The notes: generated by a model from the letters alone, not told the origin. Counted from the stretch's first letter, positions 23,517 through 36,882 are shown. The stretch is DNA of 64,000 nt from Ehretia macrophylla (GCA_037974665.1 CM075771.1:18759425-18823424), one strand, 5' to 3'. Made by a program: numbers and translations.

Positions 23517-24576
23517 ATGGCTCAAAAAAGACAGAAATTATCATTGACTGCACGACTTGAGAATGTTCAAATTGAGCCCGAAACTGATTTTTCGGATGTT
23601 TTGAGGGCTTCTGAAGGTGGGCAACGTGCTTTTGAATATTTTGAAGGGTATTTTCTAGATTGTCTTTTGCACCCACCTTTTGATGATGTTCCTGTTTTTC
23701 CTTATCTCATTCGATGTTTTTATGAGCATCTTTCGTATGATGATGGTAAATTTAGTGCATCAATTGATGGTTTTGAATTTCAATTTACTACTGCTGATAT
23801 CATGACTATACTGTGTGGGCGTGATTAATTTTATGTGGAAAACACGAATTTCCCTACTAGAACTACTGATTTAGAAATTGCTATAAATTTGTGTGGAGGT
23901 CCAGTTCTACCACATGGTATGGGTATAAGGAGATCTTCCCTTCCTAGGGATATGTGGTTAACAGATATCATTGTTAAAAAGAACCTTTGCCTATATGGTC
24001 ATGATCAAGAGAGGAGGGGAGTTGTTTTACAGGTTTTATATTGGATTTATCAAGGTGCCATTTTTTATGTTGGAGCTGTAACTGGAGACAATGTAATAAG
24101 TCTTATAGACCACATGAGAAAGTTTGATGCTACATCTACATTTCGTTTTCCTCGATTAATAATTTCTTTACTTCAATAGTTTGATTTTCCTTTTGCACCT
24201 AATGAACTATTCATAGATCTCCCTATTACTTCATATGGTGAATCGGTTCACGAAGAGTTTTAAACATTTAGAGCGCGCTGTTCGAAAGATGCCCTTAGCA
24301 TTAAATACTCCACGGCCCTCCACTCAATCTTTTGAAGGTGCCACGTCTTCCCAGCAACAGGGTACTCAGCCTGAAGAATCATTGATGGAAAAAATGTACA
24401 GAAAGCTGCAAGCCATGAATACTAACCTTGCTGCAGGATTGGGTGAAATTGGTGAACTGAAAGCTGAATTTTCCGAATTTAAGCAGTCACATAGGGAAGA
24501 GTTTGTTGCATTACGAGTTGAACTTGCTTCAATGAAAGGTTTAGGCTCAGGTCCTCAGCTGCCACCACCATCGTAA
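23517..24576 (+). pseudogene. Athila third (env-like) ORF, broken
   Basis: The extra ORF found between pol and the 3' LTR in Athila elements, often called env-like; its function is not established. Three open segments follow each other: 23517-23828, 23835-24179 and 24235-24576. The first two share a frame, separated by one TAA at 23826-23828. The third is in a different frame after a shift near 24190-24240. The last segment has a Gln/Ser/Pro-rich linker and then a heptad-like stretch (about residues 50-100) that could form a coiled coil. I see no clear signal peptide or strong membrane helix, so a true envelope role is not supported here. A relationship to the plant transposon-like domain often annotated in such ORFs is possible but needs a profile search. 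Confidence 0.7.
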
Positions 24577-25180
24577 TTCAGTGGCATGCTTTCTATGTTA
24601 TATTAGTTTATGTTTTTTTTTTTAATCTTTCTTTAGAAATATTTTAGTTTTTATTTAACACTCATGACTAATGTACATTTTTGAAATTTTATTTAACAAT
24701 TCTTCTTTCAGAAAGTTTTTGAGAAACATTGCTTGGATTGTTTATCAGGTTGTATCTTTCTTTTTACTTTGCATTACATAGTTTTTCTTCATTAAGGACA
24801 ATGTAAGTTTGGGTTTGAGGAGGAAAAAAAGTTGATACCAACTTGATACCAAAAAAAACAAAAAACAAAAAAAAATTACTTCACTTATTCACAATAATTA
24901 AATTTGAGTGGTTAATTGTTGAAATATGGTTAGATTGCGATAAAATATTTGAATTAACTGTGAATTTGGAATGAAAAAATGATTAGCCGCTAAGAGTTGA
25001 GTTTGTATCTAGATTTTTTTGAAACCTTGTTAACTATTATTACATCCCAACAGCATCACATGATTCAATTAGAAGTTTTTGATTAATTATCAAAAAAGGA
25101 GTAGATTGAGATGTTTTCAATGTGAGATGTTCTGTTTTATTAAAATTTGACTTATTTTTCTAGCTCGGTATACTCCTTTT
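24577..25180 (+). other. Athila 3' non-coding region, first part
   Basis: AT-rich, no coding frame. A sequence resembling the polypurine tract (GGGTTTGAGGAGG, 24811-24823) is followed by two adjacent short repeats containing TTGATACCAA (about 24832-24850). Confidence 0.6.
24796..24830 (+). promoter_or_regulatory. Internal polypurine-tract-like sequence
   Basis: GGACAATG, then TTTGGGTTTGAGGAGG and an A run. The real tract before the 3' LTR reads GGACAAGC, then AATGGGTTTGAGGAGG (28250-28276). The two share 13 consecutive bases and a common preceding GGACAA. This could be a second plus-strand priming site or a duplication relic. Confidence 0.5.
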
Positions 25181-25181
25181 C

Positions 25182-25316
<135 letters not shown>

Positions 25317-25512
25317 AGATGACTCCCTCAACATCATTCAAATATCAAAAGTGTTGATTCAACAAAAAGAGGCAGAAAAGAAATCCATAACAAATGCTTT
25401 TTTCTAACCATTTTTGATATGAAAAAGCTAGCAATACAAATCTTGTCAGACAAGCCTTCTTTCACCAAACACAATTCAACCGAAGAAAGGCAATACTTCA
25501 AGAAAGTCTTTG

Positions 25513-27850
25513 TGTGAAACCCCACTTTTCTGCTTTAACTCGATTTACGTGTTTTATCTCGTTTTGCGTGCATTTGACCTGTTTATGTGCTATATGACCT
25601 AGAATGTTATAATTTTGATGTCAATACTCCTAATACGTGCTAAATGTGCATTCATGAAATTTTCATCAAAAACGGGATCAGAAATTTTATCGTCGATTTT
25701 TAGTGAATAGTATTTTCGAAACACGTCCGCTAAAATTTTGAAACTGGTCTTTTTAACCCTTCTAGACCTAGACCACGGACTTTAATAGACCTGTGTTTGA
25801 TTAAAACAGTTTTAAAATCGGCTTAAGAATTTATTAGGGTTTTTACACCGACTTTTGCGAAAATCGAGTTTTAAGCCGACTCGGGTGAAAGTGTTTGATT
25901 GTAAAACTTCTTGTCACCTAAAACTAATTTACTTGAGCCAGCTTGGGTGTTGAATAAATGTTTTGAACTTTGGTGATCAAGAAAATGCATTTAAAGTCAA
26001 GAAAACACAAAAAATGCTAAGTTTCAACTTTGACTATCATTTAAATGGTTGACCAACAAGCTTATATCACCAACACACACTCACAAAGCACAAAAACACC
26101 CCAAAAACACACACAAAACCGTGGCTCCTTGGAGGAGAAAGATGAAGGCATTTTCAAAGCATTTTTCTCATAGATTTTGCATTTCAAAGCCGAATTGAGT
26201 GATTCAAAGCTTGATTTCACTTGTTTGGCATCCATTCTACACATTTCTTGCATCAAAACACATCAAAGGTGAGAGAAAAATTCTAGATCTCAAAACTCAT
26301 ATTTTGTGTTTATGCGTATAAATGATTATTGAACTGTTAGAATGTTAATCTGATGTTAGATTATTGCTCCTTGCATGCTAGGGATCATTTAGCTGTAATA
26401 CTACGAGTTTTTATCGGTTGTAGCATAATTTTTATTTTTCGGGTATTTAAATTTGATTAAATTGTTCAATGTTGATTTAATTGAGTTGTGTTGATCGGAA
26501 TCGATTGCCGTCGATTTCTAAATGTTTGATAATTACGTGGTAGTGCCGTTGTAATGCCGAATTTTTGATTATGATGTTTGGGCCAAAATCCAAAAATTTC
26601 AGCCTTGACACCTTAGGGTTTTAGAGTTATCGGGCATGATTTAGAGGTGTTATGGTGGTTTTCCGAGAGGGATAATGTAGATGGTTGAATGGGTGAGTAA
26701 TAGAAACTGATTTGGAGTTGTTTGGATTAGTAGAATGTAAGATATGATTATTTGAAGTTTAGGTTGTCCTTCTTTAAAATGTTAGATTGAGCCTTAGTTG
26801 ATTGGGTGTGGGTTGAGTGGTTGAATTGTGAGTTGTTGATGGGTAAATTAGGGTTTGATTGTGTGTTTAATGCATGTTCGGTTAGATGGCCTACTTTGTC
26901 ATCTAACTTAGTTATATGTTGTTAAATTGGTTATTGATGTGATTATGATGATAATAGGATTATTGATGATTATTGAAGATGATTGATTAATGATTGATGC
27001 CGGGAGATAAACAGTTCTGCTAGACTGTCCTCCTGTGAATGATTGATGTTTATTATTATTGCTGGGTCTCTGGTATGTGTGTGCCACCTCTCGAGCAGCA
27101 TTGGGCTGTCAGGTTGATAACGGCATGACTATCAGAGATTGCCTCCAGCTCGCATGACGGAGGTGTCATGGAGGGCGAGGTTATTGGGGGTACCCCGGGT
27201 GCGTGAGTTTATGGGAGTCACAAGAAGGCTGTTATGATCGTGATGGAGTTTGGAGCTACACCAACTAGAGTATCCTTTATTGAATGGTCATATAGTTATG
27301 TGATGATAGTATTATTGATGTTATTGTGTGTTTACTTGCTCAAAGGATTATTTCCAAGGAGCTTAGTAAACCTTGCTCGAGATCTATCGGATCCTCGTTG
27401 GGCTTATTTTATATAAGCTCACTCTCTATTATTGCATGCATGCAGGTGTTACTGATTTTGACTACGGGTATGTGCCTCGTGAAGAGGGAAATGTGCCGTA
27501 TGTGGATGAGTCTTATGTGCAGGAGTCATTGCCATGAGATTATCTTAGTTGTTGTAAAATAATGTTTTGTATAATCTAATTTGAAATGTATGTATAGCCT
27601 ATGTATTAAGTTGTAACGGAGGCGTATAACTATGATTTGAATGTTGAAGAATGATTATTGTATAATATGGATGTGTTGTATGTTGTTAACTTAATTGAGG
27701 AGATGATTGATGGGATTGTTTATGGAGTTTGATGAATGATGTTCTAAAGAGGTTGGTTTAGAGCCTCAGTGTCCTAATAACTGTCGTTATACTGTCGAAA
27801 TTCTATTGCGTCCTGACTGATCATAGGTGGGGTCGAGTTGGGGCGTGACA
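25513..27850 (+). mobile_element. Solo LTR of the LARD family
   Basis: 2338 bp, TGTGAAACCCC to GGGCGTGACA, flanked by the target duplication CTTTG (25508-25512 and 27851-27855). It aligns with LTR 1-3 over its whole length but is more diverged in its second half and has a small private insertion near 27000. One LTR between matching target duplications indicates that a full element was removed by LTR-LTR recombination, the reciprocal of what enlarged 4916-17231. Confidence 0.93.
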
Positions 27851-27855
27851 CTTTG

Positions 27856-28260
27856 AATCAACCAACTTCTACCATTCGAGTCTTCTATTCATAAAAATAT
27901 ATATATACAAATAAAAAAAAATCTAAGGAAGTATTACATGATTTGGAAGGTAGTTGAGTTTTAACATTTCATGACTATCCATAGAAAATATTTTCGATTT
28001 TACAAATTTTACGTGATTAATTTTCTTACCTCTTAATTGAGTTACAAGTGCTTAAAAAGGCTCAAAGGATTTTTTGTAATTAAGTTGGTTTCATTTCTTC
28101 TAGATACAAAACGATTTCTTGGGATGGAATTGTTTGGAATACTAATTCACTGTTAATCATGTATTTTATAAAATATAACTGTATGAATACATTGACTGCT
28201 TAGATTTAATATTTTTGAATCTATGAAGTAATTGATGCCTTTACTTGAGGACAAGCAAAG
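27856..28260 (+). other. Athila 3' non-coding region, second part
   Basis: AT-rich continuation of the Athila 3' region after the solo LTR. I see no coding frame or other element in it. Confidence 0.65.
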
Positions 28261-28277
28261 AATGGGTTTGAGGAGGT
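28261..28277 (+). promoter_or_regulatory. Athila polypurine tract
   Basis: AATGGGTTTGAGGAGGT directly precedes the TG of the 3' LTR. Its T interruptions are usual for Athila. It should prime plus-strand synthesis. Confidence 0.75.
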
Positions 28278-29860
28278 TGATAAATCCGTATTTTTAGTAA
28301 CTTTAACCCATTGAATCATGTATATTGCATTATTATTTCAAGCTTAATTGTATATTTTACACAAATTTAGTGCAATATAGGTTTTAAAGAAGAAAGAGCA
28401 AAAACGGCCATAAAAACCAACTTTTGGAGCGAATATTAGGCGTAACACTGAAGGAAAATGGTAGAACAACTTCAAAACAAGCAATTCGAATTAAATTTGG
28501 CCAAACCGAGTACGGAAACGGATTCAGGAAGCTGAAAAACCTTGGAATAGACCTGGTCAACTTTTTGGTCAACGGTCAAAGTCAACCTCACTGGTCAAAG
28601 TTCACCTACCACAGTCAAAGTAGCGCTCGGGCCCCCCTTTTCCAAGCTCGAGCGCCACTTTTTGAAAAAGACCGACAATTGAGCGGCAGAGTGCAGACCG
28701 AAAACGACAGAAAAAATATTAAAATCAAAAGTGCAGAAGGGCGCTCGAGCACGCCTGATAGGCGTTCGAGCGCCCTCCTGAATTTTTGCCTATAAATAGT
28801 CATGATTTTCAGCAACAATGGTGTACTATTTTCTTTCCTAGCATAATTTCTGCTATTCTTGTGTTTGTGAAGTGAGTTGTGAGTGTGTTAATTATTTTAT
28901 TTAGGTGTGTGCAAAGTTGTAATCCTGAGTGGAGGGTTTAGTGAGCTCTCAACATATCAAAGTCATACCGGTCTACCGAAATCCGTTCAAACATGATAAG
29001 TATTCTTTGATTTTGGTTTTCGTTATGAATTTGTGTATTTTAAAGTTTATCATGGCACACTAGACCCGAAATTCGAGGTGGTATGTGTGAGGTTATTCTT
29101 GTACATATGTTTTGATTCAGATTTATTAAAGTTTCGTATTTTTATTTTCAAGTATTCTTTGATTAATTATACATATACTTGTAGTTATGTTATATTTAAT
29201 TGAAAGTACATATAAGCCCAGTTTTGTAAACCAGTGACAATACGAGACTACCTCGGATGGATTCTAGTCTGGTTGTACCGACACCTCCAGATTACATAAG
29301 TGAAAGATTAATTGAGAGATTGGATATCGTTAGGTTGTACCAACACATCCAGTCTTGTTAATTAATTAATCTTCTCACTTATGTAATTAAAGGCTCATTT
29401 CAGTAGTGGGAGCTTGTAGCCCTATTTCTGAAGGACTTAACGTTTAATCTGAATCAATTACTTTGTACTTGAGTATACTGAGCTATAACCATCCGGAATC
29501 ATTAACCCTTTGGATTTTTATTGTATTATTAAGTGTTGTAATTCTTCAATTTTTTACCTTTTTTAATTCACTTTTGGATCTTGTTACTACCGTATCTTTG
29601 GACATTTTGTGGATATTTTTTGGACTTAATTTTCTGTACTTCCGTATTTTTGGAGTTTTGGACTTTTGGACTTTTGGACTTAATCAAATTTATCCGTGAT
29701 GGAAAATAGTCAAACAATTCTAAATTAAGGACTTAAATTAATTTGATAACCCAATCTCTGTAGATCGACCCTCTACTCACCACAACTAGAGGTAATTCAA
29801 GGTAAGTAATATTTCCAATCATTTAACCTTACTATTTTTTAGCGCAAAACGACGCGATCA
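28278..29860 (+). repeat. Athila 3' LTR
   Basis: 1583 bp, TGATAAATCC to GCGATCA. TATA box at 28791-28799, GGTCAA cluster at 28554-28619 and CTCGAG-type palindromes at about 28620-28657 and 28741-28774. Target duplication GTTGC follows at 29861-29865. Confidence 0.94.
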
Positions 29861-29952
29861 GTTGCCCTAGATGTCGTGGGACTCAAGAAAAGAAATGTGA
29901 CGGATGAAGCATCTTGGCAAGGCTGAACGGGGCAAAAAAACCAACGAAAAGG

Positions 29953-30070
29953 GGGTGCAACCCGAGGACTTCTTAGGGGGTCACCCGTCCTAGTACTACT
30001 CTCGCCCAAGCAAGCTTAACTTCAGAGTTCTGATGGGATCCGGTGCATTAGTGCTGGTATGATCGCACCC
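29953..30070 (-). rRNA. 5S rRNA gene copy, well preserved
   Basis: 118 nt, about 6 substitutions from the array majority (nt 47, 58, 84, 97, 98, 109). One of the least altered copies. The Athila insertion site is 87 bp beyond its 3' end. Confidence 0.95.
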
Positions 30071-30632
30071 GTCATGTTGAGGGTGCAAAGCCCTTATGTG
30101 TTGACGGTTCACAGTCCTAGTCCAGAGAGACGGCCCATTCAAAAGGACCAATGGCCTTATCGATAACCCATCTGCTTCAACAACGCAGCATCCTCGCTAG
30201 ACGTGATGTCAATGGGTTGTAGGGCCCTCTAATGTACCGCGAGTTAGGTTGTCATCCTTTTCGCTGCTCACGATGAACGACCCGGGAGAAAAAAATCGTG
30301 AAAAATAAGAAAAGTGACCCGAAATTGATGAAAAAGTTTGATTTTGGGTTTCGAAAATAGGCGCAGCCGAGCATGCTTGATGCCGCCGTCGTAGAGCTCC
30401 TGGAGAGATTTCTAACGGTATGTTGTGCGCTGTATAACTTCTTACGGATCAAAAGTTATGGGCACTAGAGTGACGAATATTTGGTCACCGGCCCCATGCC
30501 CTCGGTTTGCTGGCCCAGCCTCTCTGCGAAGTGAAGTTGTCTTGCCCAAGATCCGTTGGGACTCGAGAAAAGAAATATGATGGATGAAGCATCTTGGCAA
30601 TCCTGAAGGGGCAAAAAAACAAAACGAAAAGG

Positions 30633-30750
30633 GGGTGCAACACGAGGACTTCCCAGGGCGTCACCCATCCTAGTACTACTCTTGCCCAAGGAGACTTAAC
30701 TTCAGAGTTCTGATGGGATCTGGTGCATTATTGCTGGTATGATCGTACCC
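30633..30750 (-). rRNA. 5S rRNA gene copy
   Basis: 118 nt, about 9 substitutions, three of them clustered at nt 57-60 in the A-box region, which would weaken Pol III factor binding. Confidence 0.94.
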
Positions 30751-31315
30751 TTCATGTTGAGGGTGCAAAGCCCTTTTGTGTTGAAGGTTCACAATCACAA
30801 TCCAGAGAGACGGCCCATTCAGAAGACCCAATGGCCTTATCGACAATATATCTGCTTCAACAACGCAGCTTCCTCGCAAGACGTGGTATCGATGCATTGT
30901 AGGACCCTCTAATGTCCCACGATATAGGTTGTCGTCCTTTTCGCGGCTCACGACGAACGACCCGAGAGCAAAAAAATAGCGTAAAAATAAGAAAAGTGGC
31001 CTGAAACTGATGAAAACGTTTGATTTTGGGTTTTGAAAACAGGCGCAGCTAAGCATACTTGCTGCCTCGTCGTAGAGCTCTTGGAGAGTTTTCCAACGGT
31101 ATGTTGTGTGCCGCATAACTCTTTACAGATCAAAAGTTATGGGCAACGGTGCGACGGATACTTGGTCACAAGCCCCACGCCCTCGGTTTGCGGCCCCAGC
31201 CCCTCCGTGAAGCGAAGTTGTCTTGCCCAAGATGCCGTGGGACTCGAGAAAAGGAATGTGATGGATGAAGCATATTGGCAAGCCTGAAGGGGGCAAAAAA
31301 AATAAAACGAAAAAG

Positions 31316-31433
31316 GGGTGCAGCACTAGGACTTTCCAGGGGGTCACCCATCCTAGTATTACTCTCGCCGAAACATGCTTAACTTCGGAGTTCTGATGGG
31401 ATCCGGTGCATTTGTGCTAGTATGATCACATCC
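31316..31433 (-). rRNA. 5S rRNA gene copy, degenerate
   Basis: 118 nt, about 11 substitutions, including nt 58, 61, 64 and 75 in the internal promoter. Confidence 0.94.
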
Positions 31434-31993
31434 GTTATGTTGAGGGTGCAAAGCCCTTATGTGTTGACGGTTCACAGTCCCAGGAAAGACGGCTCATTCA
31501 AAAGGCCCAATGGCCTTATCGACAACCCATCTACTTCAACAACACAGCATCGTCGTAAGACGTGATATCGACGCATCGAAGGGCCCTCTAATGTCCCGCG
31601 AATTAGGTTGTCATCCTTTTTGTGGCTCACGACGAACGACCAGGGAGGAAAAAATAATGGAAAAAGAAGAAAAGTGTCACGAAACTGATGAAAACATTCA
31701 CTTTTGGGTTCCGAAAATAGGCACAGCCATGTAGGCTTGATGCCCCCGTCGTAGAGCTCCCGAAGAGCTTTCCAACGGTATGTTGTGCACCGCATAACTC
31801 CTTACGGATCAATAGTTATGGGCACCAGAGCGACAGATACTTGGTCACAAGCCCCACGCCCTCAGTTTACGGGCCCAGCCCGACCGCGAAATGAAGTTGT
31901 CTTGCCCAAAATGCCGTGGGACTCGAGAAACGAAATGTGATGGATGAAGCATCTTGCCAAGCCTGAAAGAGGCAAATAAACAAAACGATATGG

Positions 31994-32111
31994 GGGTGCA
32001 ACACGAGGACTTCCCAGGGGGTCACCTATCCTAGTACTACTTTCGCCCAAGCACGATTAACTCCGGAGTTCTGATGTGATCCGGTGCATTAGTGAAGGTA
32101 TGATCGCACCC
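31994..32111 (-). rRNA. 5S rRNA gene copy
   Basis: 118 nt, about 7 substitutions (nt 16, 17, 35, 49, 56, 70 and one in the C box near 85). Confidence 0.95.
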
Positions 32112-32673
32112 GTCATGTTGAGGGGGCAAAGCCCTTATGTGTTGACAGTTCACAGTCCCAATCTAGAGAAACGACCCATTCAAAAGGCCCAATGGCCTTA
32201 TCGATAACCCATCTGCTTCAACAACGTAGCAATCTCGCAAGACGTGATATCTACGCGTTGTAGGGCCCTCTAATGTCCAGCGAGATAGATTGTTGTCCTT
32301 TTCGCGTCTCACGACGAATGACCCGGGAGGAAAAAATAGTGGAAAAATAAGAAAAGTCTGACAAAACTGATGAAAACTTTCGATTTTGGGTTACGAAAAC
32401 AGGCGTAGCTGAGCAGGCCTGATGCCCCTGTCGTAGAGCTCCCAGAGAGCTTTCCAACAGTATGTTGTATGCCGCATAACGCCTTACGGATCAAAAGTTA
32501 TGGGCACCGGAGCGACTAATACTTGGTCACAGGCCCCACGCCCTCGGTTTGCTGGCCCAGCCCTTCCACAAAATGAAGTTGTCTTGCCCAAGATGCCGTG
32601 GGACTCGAGAAAAGAAATGTAATGGATGAATCATTTTGGGAAGCCTGAAGAGGGCAAAAAACAAAAGAAAAGG

Positions 32674-32791
32674 GGGTGCAACTCGAGGACTTCCCATGGG
32701 GTCACCCATCCTAGTACTACTCTCGCCCAAGCACGCTTAACATTGGAGTTCTGATCGGATTCGGTGCATTAGTGCTAGTATGATCGCACCC
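32674..32791 (-). rRNA. 5S rRNA gene copy
   Basis: 118 nt, about 7 substitutions (nt 15, 31, 36, 48, 50, 95, 109). The A box, intermediate element and C-box core match the majority. Confidence 0.95.
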
Positions 32792-33355
32792 GTAATGTTG
32801 AGGGGGTAAAGCCCTTATATGTTGATGGTTCACAGTCCCAGTCCAGAGAGACGGCCCATTCAAAAGGCCCAATGGCCTTATCGAAATCCCATCTGCTTCA
32901 ACAACGTAGTATCCTCGCAAGACGTGATATTGATGTCCTATAGGGCCCTTTAATGTCCCACAAGTTAGGTTGTCATCCCTTTCGCGGCTCACAAGAAATG
33001 ACCCGGGAGGAAAAAATAGTGGAAAAATAAGAAAAGTCTGACAAAACTGATGAAAACTTTCGATTTTGGGTTACAAAAACAGGCACAGCCGAGCAGGATT
33101 GCTGCCACCGTCGTAGAGCTCTCAGAGAGCTTTCCAACTGTATGATGTGCACCGCATAACTTATTTCGGATCAAAAGTTATGGGCACCGGAACTACGAAT
33201 ACTTGGTCACAGGCCCCACGCCCTCGGTGTACAGGCCCAACCCTTACACGAAGCAAAGATGTCTTGCCCAACATGCCGTAGGACCCAAGAAAAGAAATGT
33301 GGCGGATGAAGCATCTTGGCAAGCCTGAATGGGGCAAAAATACAAAACGAAAAGG

Positions 33356-33475
33356 GGGTGCAACACAAGGACTTCCCAGGGGCTCACCCATCCTAGTATT
33401 GCTCTCGCCCAAGCACGTTTAACTTCGGACTTCTATTGGGATCCGGTGCATTAGTGCAGATATATTATCGCACCC
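33356..33475 (-). rRNA. 5S rRNA gene copy with 2-bp insertion
   Basis: 120 nt; a 2-bp insertion disturbs the region near nt 10-15. There are further changes at nt 39, 44, 56, 72-75, 91 and 107. Likely non-functional. Confidence 0.92.
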
Positions 33476-34037
33476 ATCATGTTAAGGGTGCAAAGCCCTT
33501 ATGTGTTGACGGTTCACAGTCCTAGTCTTGAGAGACGGCCCATTCAAATGGCCCAATGGCCTTATCGATAACCCATCTGCTTGAACAACGTCGCATCATC
33601 ACAAGATGTGATAACGATGCATTTTAGGGCCCTCTAATTCCTACAGGGGAGGTTGTCGTCCTTTCCGCGGCTCACGTCGAACGACCCGGGAGGAAAAAAT
33701 AGCTGAAAAATAAGAAAAGAATAACGAAACTTATGAAAACGTTCGATTTTGGGTTCTGAAAATAGGCGCAGCCAAGCTTGCTTGTTACCCCCATAGTAGA
33801 GCTCCTGGAGGGCTTTCTAACAGTATGTTGTGCACCGCATAACTCCTTACGGATCAATAGTTATGGACACCGGAGCAACAGATACTTGGTCATAGGCCCC
33901 ACGCCCTCAGTTTGCGGGCCCAGCCCCATCGCGAAGCGAAGTTGCCTTGCCCAAAATGCTGTGGGACTCAAGAAAAGAAATGTGATGGATGAAGCATCTT
34001 GGCAAGCCTGAAGGGGGGATAAAAACAAAACGAAAAT

Positions 34038-34155
34038 GGGTATAACACGAGGACTTCCCAGGAGGTCGCCTATCCTAGTACTACTCTCACCCAAGCACGA
34101 TTAACTTCGGAGTTCTGTTGGGATCCGATGCATTAGTGCTGGTATGATCACACCT
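34038..34155 (-). rRNA. 5S rRNA gene copy, degenerate
   Basis: 118 nt, about 11 substitutions, including nt 56 and 67 in the internal promoter and two at the 3' end (113, 114). Confidence 0.93.
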
Positions 34156-34720
34156 GTCATGTTGAGGGCACAATGCCATTATGTGTTGACGATCAACAGT
34201 CCCGATCCAGAGAGACGACCCATTCAAAAAGGCCCAATAGCCTTATCGACAACCCATCTACTTGAACAAGGCAGCATCCTTGCAAGACGTGATATCTACG
34301 AGCTGTAGGGCCTTCTAATGTCCCCCGAGTTAGGTTGTCATCCTTTTCGCAGCTCACGACGAACGATCCAGGAGGAAAAAATAGAGGAAAAAAAAGAAAA
34401 ATGGCATAAAACTTATGAAAATATTCAATTTTGGGTTTCGAAAATAGGCACAGCCGAGCAAGCTTGCTGCCCCCGTCGTGGAGCTCCCGGAGAGCTTTTT
34501 GACGGTATGTTGTACGCCACATAACTCCTTACGGATAAAATGTTATAGGCACCGTAGCGACGGATACTTGGTCACAGGCCCCACACCCTCAGTTTTTGTG
34601 CCCAGCCCCTCCGCATAGCGAAGTTGTCTTGCCCAAGATGCCGTGGGACTCGAGAAAAGAAATGTGACGGATGAAGCATTTTGGCAAGCTTGAAGGGGGC
34701 AAAAAAACCAAACGAAAAGA

Positions 34721-34838
34721 GGATGCAACATGATGATTTCCCAAGGGGTTACCCATCCTAGTACTACTTTCCCCCAAGAATGCTTAACTTCGGAGTTCGG
34801 ATGGGATCCGATGTGTTAGTGCTGGTATAATCGCATCT
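34721..34838 (-). rRNA. 5S rRNA gene copy, strongly degenerate
   Basis: 118 nt, about 17 substitutions spread along the gene, among the most altered in the minus-strand block. Almost certainly a pseudogene. Confidence 0.92.
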
Positions 34839-35402
34839 GTCATGTTGAGGGTGTAAAGCCCGTATGTATTGACGGTTCACAGTCCCAATCTAGAGAGACG
34901 GCCCATTCAAAAGGCCCAATGGCCTTATCGACAACCCATCTGCTTCAACAACGCAACATCCTTGCAAGACGTGATATTGACGCATTGTAGGGCCCTCTAA
35001 TGTCCAGCGAGTTAAGTTGTCTTCCTTTCCGCGGCTCCCAACGAATGACCCAAGAGGAAAAAACAGTGGAAAAATAAGAAAAGTGGCCCGAAATTGATGA
35101 AAATGTTTTATTTTGGGATCCAAAAATAAGCGCAGCTGAGCTGGTTTTCTTCCCCTGTCGTAGAACTCCCGGAGAGCTTTTCAACGGCATGCTATGCGCC
35201 GCATAACTTCTTACGGATCAAAAGTTATGGGCACCGGAGCGAAGGATACTTGGTCACCTGCCCCAAGCCCTCAGTTTGAGGGGCCAGCCCGTCCGCAAAA
35301 CGAAGTTGTGTTGCCCAAGATTCCATAGGACTTGAGAAAAGGAATGTGATGGATGAAGTATCTTGGCAAGCCCGAATGGGGCAAAAAAACAAAACGAAAA
35401 GG

Positions 35403-35520
35403 GGGTGCAATACGACGACTTCTTAGGGGCTCATCCATCCTAGTACTACTCTCGCCCAAGCACGCGTAACTTCGGTGTTCTGATGGGATCTTGTACATTA
35501 CTGCTGGTATGATTGCATCC
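35403..35520 (-). rRNA. 5S rRNA gene copy, degenerate
   Basis: 118 nt, about 14 substitutions, including nt 55 in the A box and nt 97-98. Confidence 0.92.
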
Positions 35521-36083
35521 ATCATGTTGAGGGTGCAAAGCCCTTATGTGTTGTCGGTTCACAGTCCCAGCCAAGAGTGATGGCCCGTTCAAAAGGCCCA
35601 ATGTCTTTATCGGCAACCCATCTGCTTCAACAACGCAGCATCGCCACAAGATGTGATACCGACGCGTTGTAGGGCCCTCTAATGTCCCGTGAGTTAAGTT
35701 GTCGACTTTTTCGTGGCTTACGACGAACGACATAGGATGAAAAAATAGGGTAAAAAGAAGAAAAACGGACCAAAACTAATAAAAACGTTCGATTTTGGGT
35801 TCCAAAAACAGGCGCAGCCGAGAAGGTTTTGCAGAACCCGTCATAGAGCTCCTGTAGAGCTTTCCAATAGTATGTTGTACGCCACATAACTCCTTACGAT
35901 CAAAAGTTATGGGCACTGGAGCAACTGATACTTGGTCACAAGCCCCACGCCCTCGGTTTGCGGGCCTAGCCCCTCCGCAAAGTGAAGTTGTCTTGCCCAA
36001 GATGCCGTAGGACTCGAGAAAAGAATGTGACGGATGAAGCATCTTGGCAAGCTTTTAGGGGGCAAAAAAACAAAACGAAAAGG

Positions 36084-36201
36084 GGGTGCAACACGAGGAC
36101 TTGCCAAGGGTTCACCCAACCTAGTACTACTCTCCCCCAAGCACGCTTAACTTCGGAGTTCTTATGGGATTCGTTGTATTAGTGTTGGAATGATCGCATC
36201 C
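36084..36201 (-). rRNA. 5S rRNA gene copy, degenerate
   Basis: 118 nt, about 12 substitutions. The A box (nt 50-64) is intact; changes lie at nt 67, 83, 91, 95 and 99 and in the 5' third. Confidence 0.93.
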
Positions 36202-36764
36202 GTCACGTTGAGGGTGCAAAGCCTTTATGTGTTGACGGTTCACAATCCTAGTCCAGAGAGACGGCCCATTGAAATGGCCCAATGGCTTTATCGACAACCC
36301 ATCTACTTCAACATTGCAGCATCCTCGCAAGAATTGATATCGACGGGTTGTAGGGCCCTATAATTTCCAGCGAGTTAGGTTGTCGTCCTTTCCGTGGCTC
36401 ACGTCGAACAGCCCGAGAGGAAAAAATAGAGGAAACATAAGAAAAGTAGCCTGAAATTGATCAAAACGTTCGATTTTTTGATCTAAAAACAGGCACAACC
36501 GAGCAAGCTTGCATCTCCTGTCGTAGAGCTCTCGAAAAACTTTCTAATGGTAAGCTGTGCGCCGCATAACTCTATACAAATCAAAAGTTATGGGCACCGG
36601 AGCGACAGATACTTGGTCACAAGCCCCACGCCCTCGGTTTGCGGGCCCAGCCCCTTCGTGAATTAAAGTTGTATTGCCCAAGATGCCATGGGACTCAAGA
36701 AAAAAATGTTACGGATGAAGCATCTTGGTAAGCCTGAAGGGGGCAAAAAAACAAAACGGAAAAG

Positions 36765-36882
36765 GAGTGCGATACGTGGACTTCCCATGGTGTCACCCAT
36801 CCTAGTACAACTCTCGCCCAAGCACGCTTAACTTCGGAGGTCGGATGGGATCCGATGCATTAGTGCTGGTAGGATCGTACTC
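36765..36882 (-). rRNA. 5S rRNA gene copy, degenerate
   Basis: 118 nt, about 13 substitutions. Both ends are affected (nt 2, 5, 112, 117), which weakens the terminal stem of the RNA. Confidence 0.92.

Noticed and set aside
23517..24576. True viral envelope protein
   Set aside because: No signal peptide, fusion segment or convincing membrane helix can be seen; the name env-like only reflects its position between pol and the 3' LTR.
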